The notes under the pieces: model-generated | Database searches by the model: none | Told to the model about the DNA's origin: nothing | The model's input: only the letters and a program-made list of their open reading frames with translations | Translations under genes and position numbers: made by a program | Shown here: positions 55,651-64,000 of the stretch, in pieces | How positions within the stretch are numbered: position 1 is the stretch's first letter | Layout: the number at the start of each line of letters is the position of its first letter | NCBI GenBank assembly: GCA_013399895.1 | Contig: VXBA01001027.1 | Coordinates: 3,157,148 to 3,221,147 of the forward strand | From: Serilophus lunatus | Lineage: Eukaryota; Chordata; Aves; Passeriformes; Eurylaimidae | Direction of reading: 5' to 3' | Length of the DNA: 64,000 nt

Positions 55651-58600
55651 CATTTGCTGTTTTTGTTTTCATGGAATGAATTTATGGTCCTTCTGACAAA
55701 TGAATCAGTAATTTCCCAAATATACTTGGGAATTCCATGATAAAATATTTTTGCTTGAACTATTTGTGGGTTTCAGCCTAGGCAATTATGGCATAGCTCT
55801 GCTCTCCATTCTGTTCCTTTAGAGCTGAAATAACACAAAAGGAGTTGCAAGAGCTTCTCTGCATTTAAATCGGAGCAACTGAGGTGAAACCTCCATCCGC
55901 TGCCTTTTCACAGACAGTCTAATTTCTGGTCCCGTTGAAAGGACCAGCACTTTGTCATTGGACTTAATAGAGCAGATAAATCACCATCAGCTCAGAGAGG
56001 AGACTCCTTCCACCAAAGTCAGGGAAGTTACTTAAACTCAAGACATTCTTTTGGATAAAATAGCTTTCTCTACAAATTCTTTTGTTGTACATTTCAGCCA
56101 GATAAAGCTGTTTCAGTGGGAAATTTCAACCCAACAGTTCCATGAATTCAAGGTTACACTGCTACAGGCAACAGCCAAAGGTTGGGTTGTCCACCTGGCA
56201 GTGAGGTCACCAGTAAGAGCTATCTCAGGGCCTGTCCTGGCATAGGATTCTTCCCATTTTTCATAACAGGCTTTGATATGGCTCAGTTTTTGTTCCTCTA
56301 TCCTGAATTTTCGTAGTGATTATTTGTTCCCCAGGGCAAGTAAGGATGTTGGAAATCAGGACTGGTCCCCCAAGAATGTACTGGTCCAATTCAGTCCTGG
56401 CACAGTGCCACTGGTGATGAAGTTCTCCTAACAGGAACAAGCAAGGCCTATAATGCTAATAAAACATTGGACTCTCCACAGGACTCGTTCATATCTTTGT
56501 CACTGGGGACAAGTTTTTTAGAAATAGAAGAAGAACCGGATGCCAAGATTAGAACAATATCTAGCTAGATTACCTTCCCAGCTCTCTTCAGGTATGGGAG
56601 AGGAAACTCAGTGCTCCCTCTGAGCTACCCTTGGGGATTTCTGCAAGACAGCTAGAGCTGTGCCCCTCTGACACCTCTGCTCACGGCTGCAGGATGTTCT
56701 GCAGGTGGTGATACTGCTTGTCTGCCCTGCCTGTTCATCTAGTGCTGGAATTGAAGGATCCAGGAGCATGGAGGTCGGATTTTTTTGTTTGGCTTTTTGT
56801 TTGTTTTTTTGGTTTTTGGGTGGGGTTTTTTTTGTTAGTTTGTTTTTAATTGAAGAAACAAAGCTTGAAGGTTTTATTAGAAATGGAGAAGTTTTCAGTC
56901 TTTGGATATTGGAGTGGTAGTGGTTTCATTTTCTGGAAGTATCTAACTTTTTAGAAAGAAAAATTTAATCCCTTCCCCAAATGAAAAGAGCTTATTTGAA
57001 AACACTTTTAGCAACAACTCAATTTCTCTTTATTTTCCCTGTAAACGTTTCTGTTCTACCTCTTACCCGGCATTGTTGGCTCAAATTCAGCTTCCCAGCT
57101 TTGTGACTCAGGTTAGAGAGAAAGGGATTAGTTCATTAACCACCCATAAACAACAATAAAACTACTCTGAGAATCTCGAAGAACATTACCAGCAGTAAAA
57201 TGCCCTGGAGTGAGTGTGCAGGTGAAGGGATTAAATGCCAAAAAATAGTCATCCTTTGTTGAATATGTTCACAGAAAATTTCTTAGCAACATTACTGTGC
57301 ATTCAGTGAAAAAAGGAATCAAAATTACTCAGTTTAGGGACAGCACATTATATCTGTCCCATAGCTCGGAAGAAACCCCGGAATTCCAATTCCCAATCTC
57401 TTGGTGTAATTACAAAACTTGCCTTAGTGAAATGTTACTTATAGGAATCTCTCCATTGCATCCTAATGCATAAATATCCACCATTAACAGCAGCATAATG
57501 GAATGAATTTGCCAGGTCTCATGAAAATAGACTGACTGAAACATTTGATTAGGACTAGTTTAAGACTTCAGAGATGTCTTTAGCTGCTAGTAAAGATAAA
57601 AGCAAACATAAAAACTAAGTGACTCTCCGTTAGAAGCTGTATTCTTAAGCTTTTAAATGCACATTTCCTCTAATTATCAAGTACTTATCACAGTGAACTT
57701 CACAAGGAACACACAAGTAAGTTTCAGAAGTTGTGTTTTTGCAAGCTGAAAACTTTTAACATTTTTAACTTTAACTTTTAGCATCTTCACAAAGGGAAAA
57801 TTGCATTTGTAGAAGGAGGGATCTCTGTGAGTACACTTAAACCTGTGGCAGCCAATCTGTGGGTGTTTGTTTTTCATTCAAGAACTGTTTATTTTCACTC
57901 AAATCAATCAATAATGCATTCAAGTTGAGCTAAATGCAGTCCCTTGAATCCAAAATGCCTAAGTCCCTATAGCTGTTGGGCTGCCTTAACTTTAGTGTTT
58001 CTGAGACAGAAGTAAACCAGGTTGATGCAGAAAAAGCCTTTCTCAAAAATGCCATGCTCACCTTTGATTACCCCAACATTGGTGCCTTTCTCAGACTGAT
58101 CTTGTAACACGTTGCTTAAAACATCCCTGGCAGGAAGGATGCAGGGTCCCACTCCAGGCTTTTCCCCATGCCCCAGTCTGGATGTTGATCTGCACCAGGG
58201 CACGTGCACAGCTTGACAGATGCTGAGCCTATACAAAGGAAAAGCCATCACCTATTTAATTATACGGCACTCCAAGGATTCTTTCGTATTTTCAAGGAGG
58301 TTTATTTTAACTGATGTGCGAGACAACCTCTCAAGATGCTTTTATAGCAGGCAGTGCGTGTCAAACTGCTCAGAAAATATCCTACTCACTTGAAATCGTG
58401 GTTAAGAGTATGAATACCAGATTAGACAGGCCACTAAATGCTCATTCCTTTTTTCAAGGTTTCTCTCCCTTTTTCTGCTGAAGGGATAATGGGAAAATCC
58501 CAGGCCTGCTCAACTGAAGCAGGAAGAGCTAACCTTCCTTCATTTCTAAATCAAGGCACAAGAAGTCTTTACCTGAGTCTGACATTCCCTGATCTACACA

Positions 58601-59089
58601 TTTCTGCTCTCACCTGAGGGATGTCCTTCAGTTAAGCATCCAATTTGATGCTGAAGGTGGTTCATTAGGAGAGGATTCATAGTGCAGTATTCCTCAGATG
58701 CCCTTAGCATTCAGGCTGCTTCTCTGTACTGAGCCAGGCTTATGGATTGAGCTCAGGGTGATCTGTGCTCTGGTTATGTCTATGATGCGTTAAGTCAACC
58801 TGGGCAAATGTGGTGGTATCCAGCAGTATGGAGACAAAATCGAGTACAGCCCTACCGTAAGAGTGGTAACATTGGAGAAAAGGCACTGCAGTGTTGTCAT
58901 CCTTTAGTAAATGAGGGCTGGCTTTTGTGCCCTGTGAAATAGAAGAGTTGAAGCCTCTTGCTGTGAAGTGAAAACCTGTCTGTCTTCAAATGCCAGAACT
59001 TCACAGGTGTTTGAAATCCAAATCAGGACTCGGTAGCTTAAGCCCCATCCCTAATTGAAATAAGGAAGGGTGGCTATATTCTTCAGTAG
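55651..59089. other. Intergenic, no gene recognised
   Basis: AT-rich with short chance frames only. A T/G-rich stretch lies at about 56779-56850. Segments around 57100-57320 and 57420-57560 are not obviously repetitive and could be conserved, but I see nothing diagnostic. Confidence 0.55.
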
Positions 59090-59260
59090 TGTTGGTGTCA
59101 TAAATATCTCCATTAAGTAGCAATTAAGCTGCTGGGATTTGGGCTGTATGCCATTATAAGCGGTAATTATAAAAGAATTGGATTAATTGGTTCCTGAATT
59201 ATTTATGTAGACATAAATATTGCACATGTGATCAGTGTTAAACAGGATACTGTCATGAAG
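59090..59260. promoter_or_regulatory. Candidate conserved non-coding element
   Basis: Dense TAAT/ATTA words (agcaattaagctgc, ggtaattataaaag, ggattaattggttcc) in non-repetitive sequence. Enhancer-like composition, inferred only. Confidence 0.3.
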
Positions 59261-62200
59261 AGAGGAAGGGAATGATACATTGATTTATACATTTTATTTA
59301 TTTAGTTCTTCCTCCCCAAAACATAAGAAAGATAGAAGTTTGTTAAAAACTGTTCCCACTGTTAATGTGCATGCATCACCATATCAGCTTTATAGGAATA
59401 TACTCCCCACATAAAGCCATTCTATGTGCTTTTGTAATCTCTCCAAGTCCCAACAAATAATAAGTGTTGAGAGTTCTCTTGTCAATACAATGAAGTCAAT
59501 CTTCTGTCTGTTGCAGTATAATTTAGAGCTAAGGGAAATGACTGATTTCACAGATATTAACGTTATCAAATATACAAACAACAGATGTATTATAGGGGAG
59601 AGAATTTTTGTTCGAGCAGCACAAAGAACTCCAGCAATCAGCAAATTCAATCTGCTTTTGACACTGCAGCATTCTCACAGTCTAGCGATGCTTGTCAGCT
59701 ACAAAAATAATATAATACAAAGAGGTGGCAATGTGAAAACAAGGCAGGCTATTTAGTATGCAAACAGCCGAGAAACTTAAAGAAGAGACGTTTATGAAAA
59801 CAGGAATTATGCTTTGACTTAAAACTGTAATCTCTAAATTTATCTATTTTCATGTTTCAGGACACTCCTTGATGCAGTCAGGAAGAAATATCCTGAAAAG
59901 TAAAACACAGTGTTGAAGTGTAAGCAGGCCACACTGTTCCTCATGGAGGAAAATATTGGGAAAATACGCCTGGACCTTTGTGGTCCTGCCTATGAACACC
60001 TTACCTTGGCCAGACCAGCTGTTGGAAGAAGTTAGCTGATATATTAACTGCATGTTTTATGGATATTTCTTTTGCCATCCTTTTTTAATATAGATGGAAG
60101 AACCTTTTAATAGTGCAGCAGTGGGCTCAGGCAGGGGGAGGTGGTACATGAAATGTTTGGCACCCTGGGGAACCCGCAGCCAGGGGAGGTGGAAAACAAA
60201 GTGTCAGGAAGAGGATCCTTTCCTTGTCAAAATGGTCTGCAGTGGCAATGGAGCAATGTGTGCAGGGAGCCAGGCTGACTGCAGACTGAGTTTGTGGAAA
60301 TTAAAATTTTTTTCGCGTTTTTCTGAGCCTGTATTACATTGTAGCTGGCTGCCCTTGCTGCTTTTGGGAGCTGTAACCAGTATTTGAAGTTTTGTGTGTT
60401 TCTTAAACTGTGGTGGGAAGGGAGAAAGTTCTTGGGGAAAATAAAAGACCTGGGGGAAATATTTTGGGCCATGACTTGCAGCATCAAAAAACAGATTCTC
60501 AACCATTTCAAGAGAGCTGAAATACTTGAAAATGAGATACGAAAGGAAGGTGAGACCTGTAATAGCACAGTCTGAAGCTTCTTTGCTAGCAGTAGGCATA
60601 GAAAGAAATGGAAATGCTAACAGATAGCTTCTGACAGGTCCAGTTTTTCAGCTTGATTTAAAAGGCTCTCAATGTGCAAGAAATCACCCAGTCCTAATTA
60701 AAAATTAGCACAGTCTGAGTGGTTCAGTACAGCTTCAGAAGGTGAGATCGAAGTGACCTGTCTCAGCCTTGTGTGCACTTAGCAATTCCACAGAGGTGAT
60801 AAAGATTATTTTCCAGGCTCTTAACTTCTGATGGCCACGATTTTCCTTTGAGCTGTCACCTGGGTGCCAGTTTCTTTAATTTTACCTCCTCAGTCCAGGG
60901 GACCAGCAGAAAAAAAAGCAGAGGCAGCCCCCAGGGTACAGAGTGGATGCTGTAACACATCATAATTGTGGTCGGCATTTTACCACAGGCCTTGTCTCCC
61001 TTCCAGAAGCTGCAGAAAAGTAGGATATGGACCATGCACCAATAAAGCAATGGATATGGCTGTGACTGAAGTTAATGTGGCTGCTATGTGATGAGCTGAT
61101 CTAAACCAGGCTAGAAGATTTACCTTGTAGGAATGCCTTGTAGGAAAGGTATTATTATTAGTGTTGAAAACTCAGGTTTCTGATAATTTGACAATTTTTA
61201 AAGAAGGAAGTCAAAACAAATCAATCTGACTTCCTTGTGTATATTAATGACATTTTTCCTTATTAAAATGGTTACTATTTTGCATAAAACAATATTTTAG
61301 GATGTTTTGACATTGTTCAAAATGAAGTGGCTCAACATCATAGAAACAGAATAGTTTTGTGACTTTGTCTCATAGAAGAGCTTGCTTTTCTCCTAACACT
61401 GATTAAACTTTGAGATGTTAGAATTTTCTCTGAAACACAGCTTTCTGGAAAGGTTTCCTTTTATATCAGATGAAAACATTCCTATACTGGAAAAAACCCC
61501 TGTCACTTACCTTCGGTAAGACTTCAACCTTTAAGTCAGCTTTTCTGGTGAAAAGCAGATAGAATAAAAGACATATTTAGGGCTTGCAAATTCCTGGGTA
61601 TGATTGCTGGTGTGGAGTTTGCTGGTGGGACCTGTGGAGTGGTTTTTGGGTGAATCCTTTTGTCCTCATCTCACTCACCTGTTAAATGGGAACAGCACTG
61701 GTTATTGAGTGCACCCTCAGGAGACACAGAGTGGGCTAATACTCCTCAAAAAGCAATTCTGAGGTAAGACACAGTGCAAGTGTATAACTTGATCTTTACA
61801 TATTGTTGAATACTGTTGGCTTCGCACTTGCTTTAGTACCTGGAGAAGCTGAATACCCCAGCCCCATACTGTTTGAAATCCTGTTTAGGGCTGTGGACTT
61901 GGAGTATTTATGGCACCTCACTGTGTGGTCTGGGATCACCCTCTTTCCTCCCAGCTGGCTACAACAGAAAATCTTAAGTACACAGATAAAACCAAACGGG
62001 GTCTGCAGAGAAATGTAAATGTTTGTACAAGGCATCTGCAAAAGCCAGCTGATAGCTTCCCAACTGCACGCCAGCTCGTGCCAATACGGGAAGCAGAATG
62101 CTCCTGGGCATATCCTGCGTCTTCCCTCTGCTCTCCCAGGCTGGCAGCAGGGCACTGTGGCGACATGTTTGTTTCCTCAGATGAGTGAGAAGTAGAAGGG

Positions 62201-62711
62201 AAAGATTTGTGACTAGTTTGATTCACATACCAGAGTTTCACACAAGCTACTAAAGCAGCCATCTGTCTTTCCGCTGATGATTAGGAAACCGAACCACTGG
62301 TCCACTCATCCAAAATCACAAGTGCTTGCTCCACTCCCTGTGGGAGCAGCTCATTCACATGTGCAGGCTGTGGTGCTGGGGAAAGTCTCTGAGATCAGCC
62401 ACAGGAGCCTCAAGGGATGGATGAGAATTAAATATGAGCTTCCAGTTTACATTCCAGCTTTTCTCACCTTGAAAGCCAACAAAGCTGCACAGCCGAGAGA
62501 CTTCAGCTGAGGACCCGACATACATTTGTAGGTCCCTTAGCCTGTAGAATTGGACAACCTTTGTATGTGAGTAGCTTTAACCAGCCTCTTTCACGCTACC
62601 TTTACTGGAGTGATTTAAGAACTGATACAGCCAAGTGTTTTCTCAGATAGGGGGTGTGATTGCTGAAACAATGCAAAGTGCTTTGTTGATGTTTTTTGTT
62701 TGTTTTTTAAG
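59261..62711. other. Intergenic, no gene recognised
   Basis: Overlapping chance frames exist on both strands (for example 59424-59756 on + with 59390-59650 on -, and 60204-60599 on -), none with a recognisable domain. No RNA gene or clear repeat supported. Confidence 0.55.
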
Positions 62712-62782
62712 TGCCAAAGTGGAGAGGATGGAGGAGTGGATGGCAGCAGTCACTCAGCAGCTCGGAGGGGGGAGTGATATAG
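62712..62782 (+). other. Isolated exon-like block (71 nt), unrecognised
   Basis: A T-rich tract ending ttttttaag precedes the block and ataG|gtaatt follows it. The open frame reads AKVERMEEWMAAVTQQLGGG and then SDI, a plausible amphipathic helix, and is GC-richer than its flanks. No gene match recognised and no partner exon found, so it may be a real exon, a lncRNA exon or chance. Confidence 0.25.
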
Positions 62783-63439
62783 GTAATTACTGGTTGAAAA
62801 TGTTTACACCATTGAGGATTCTGCTGACTGTCTTTAATTGCTGGAGGAGCTTAGTTCCTGCAGAGCAGGAATTGAACATAAATGCCAGTAACAGTCATTT
62901 ATCTCTGCCAGCTCATATTCTGGCACTTTGTGGGTGAGAAAAAGTCCATTGGGAACTAGGAACGGGCATCACACAACTTGTTTCCCCGGTCCCCTTGGCT
63001 GGCAGCCGATTCTCCGCAGGCTCACTTGGTGGTTCTCCAGAGAGGCACCCGCAGATTCTTCAGAGGAGGTGCTGATGGCCGGCACCACATTCATCCCTGT
63101 GCCTGAGCCCACTCCCTGCAGGACTAAGGGCTGGTCCCAGCTCCCAAGCCCCAGTTTGAATCCCCAGCCCAGCATCAGCAGAGAAGCTCAGCCACCGGGC
63201 AAAGCAGCCCATCAATAGGGTGCAGGTGGTTCCTCCTCTCCCAGGTATCCATCTCGGGAGCCAAATCCCTCTCGCCAGAGCCGATGGCGACATCGTCCTC
63301 ATGCACGAGCAGGATGTTGGATGACGCCGGGACATCCCCAGCCTGCACAGGAGTGAAGGGCAAGCTCCATCAAAAACGTTCGATAACTTAATCTTCTAAT
63401 TATTATTGTATTTATTGTTATATGTTACATTATTGTAGA

Positions 63440-63960
63440 TAATATCATTATAGAAAGTGGTGAGAAGGTGGCTGCTGGTCCCTCCCAACCCTCAGGGAAG
63501 CGGCACGACAGCCACGGCACTCTGTGAGCTGCGGCCACAAACGCCCTATATCACAGGCTCTTTAGCCCTTTTGTTGTCCCCAGAGCTCGGGCGAGCCTCT
63601 CCTCCCTTCCCACGGGCGGGAATGCCGGCTCCCGGGCTCGTCCCGCCGGGATGGGCGGGAAGCGGGGCCGGGCCCTGGAGCTGCAGCCGCCGCCTGAGGC
63701 CGCCGGGGGGAGCTCGCGCCCCGCCGCCCGCTCGGCCCCGCGCCCGGAGCCCCGAACCGGCCCCGAGACACCCCGGGCGGACGGACGGACGGACGGACGG
63801 ACGGACGGACGGGTGGGTGGTGGGTGCCTGTTGTCACCGCTGAGGTTGTCTGAAGGTGCAGGCGGCGGTCTCGCACTTCCCACTCGTGAGAAGCCGCATC
63901 TGTCTTCCTGCCAGTGCTGCTGCATCGCGGGGAAGAGCACAGAGAGAAAAAGCCTGGGAA
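63440..63960. promoter_or_regulatory. CpG island, candidate promoter of an unidentified transcript
   Basis: GC and CpG content rise sharply compared with the rest of the window, densest at about 63590-63830. Long frames on both strands are a by-product of GC richness and have no domains. There is no TATA box. Direction of transcription cannot be told from the sequence; any gene would continue outside the window on + or run back into it on -. Confidence 0.5.
63778..63809. repeat. (CGGA)8 tetranucleotide repeat within the CpG island
   Basis: Eight perfect CGGA units followed by CGGG TGGG TGG. Each unit carries a CpG, so the repeat is a potentially methylated and length-variable tract. Confidence 0.9.
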
Positions 63961-64000
63961 ACCTTTTTATTGGATAGTTGTGGAGCTCTTCGGAAATTAG

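Noticed and set aside
60204..60599. 131-codon open frame on the minus strand overlapping another in a second frame
   Set aside because: No domain recognised and no supporting splice or promoter signal.
61338..61365. Possible CR1 fragment (catcatagaaacagaatag)
   Set aside because: Weak resemblance only; lacks the diagnostic ggttggaa/atctag words.
63457..63940. Long open frames of about 104-129 codons on both strands
   Set aside because: They arise from GC richness and the CGGA repeat (low-complexity Arg/Pro/Ala/Asp-Gly-Arg-Thr peptides); several frames are open at once, which argues against coding.

Overview
The window is vertebrate nuclear DNA: AT-rich, intron-dominated and almost free of long open frames. 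It is most likely from a bird. The support is two degenerate CR1-type LINE 3'-end relics (about 3205-3280 on + and 19515-19570 on -), a low density of recognisable repeats and short introns. The species cannot be fixed from the sequence.

The window holds one confidently recognised gene, TBL1XR1 (transducin beta-like 1 X-linked receptor 1), on the + strand. Fourteen coding exons between 26404 and 41751 join in frame at GT-AG boundaries to give 513 codons plus a stop. The product has an N-terminal LisH motif, an F-box-like segment, a low-complexity Ala/Gln linker and eight WD40 repeats. It is known as a subunit of the NCoR/SMRT-HDAC3 corepressor complex.

Layout: 1-26358 is read as 5' intron of TBL1XR1; its first non-coding exon(s) and promoter are not identifiable and probably lie upstream of the window. 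The start-codon exon (26359-26461) carries 45 nt of 5' UTR with a two-codon upstream ORF 12 nt before the real start. Coding exons run to 41751. A long 3' UTR follows, with several candidate poly(A) signals; the most distal is at 47045-47050. The rest, 47.1-63.4 kb, looks intergenic. It contains AT-rich, homeodomain-motif-rich blocks that look like conserved non-coding elements (55.24-55.56 kb and 59.09-59.76 kb) and one isolated exon-like block (62712-62782). The last 0.5 kb is a CpG-rich island with a (CGGA)8 tract, which may be the promoter of a separate transcript.

Nothing prokaryotic, viral or CRISPR-like is present, and I found no new multi-gene system. The most interesting signals are local: a perfect DR5 nuclear-receptor element in the 5' intron of a nuclear-receptor corepressor gene, the minimal uORF, a 49-bp uninterrupted alternating purine-pyrimidine tract, a 45-nt homopyrimidine/G4-capable tract, several perfect inverted repeats, a nearly fully open intron 5, and the CpG island with its nearby exon-like block.
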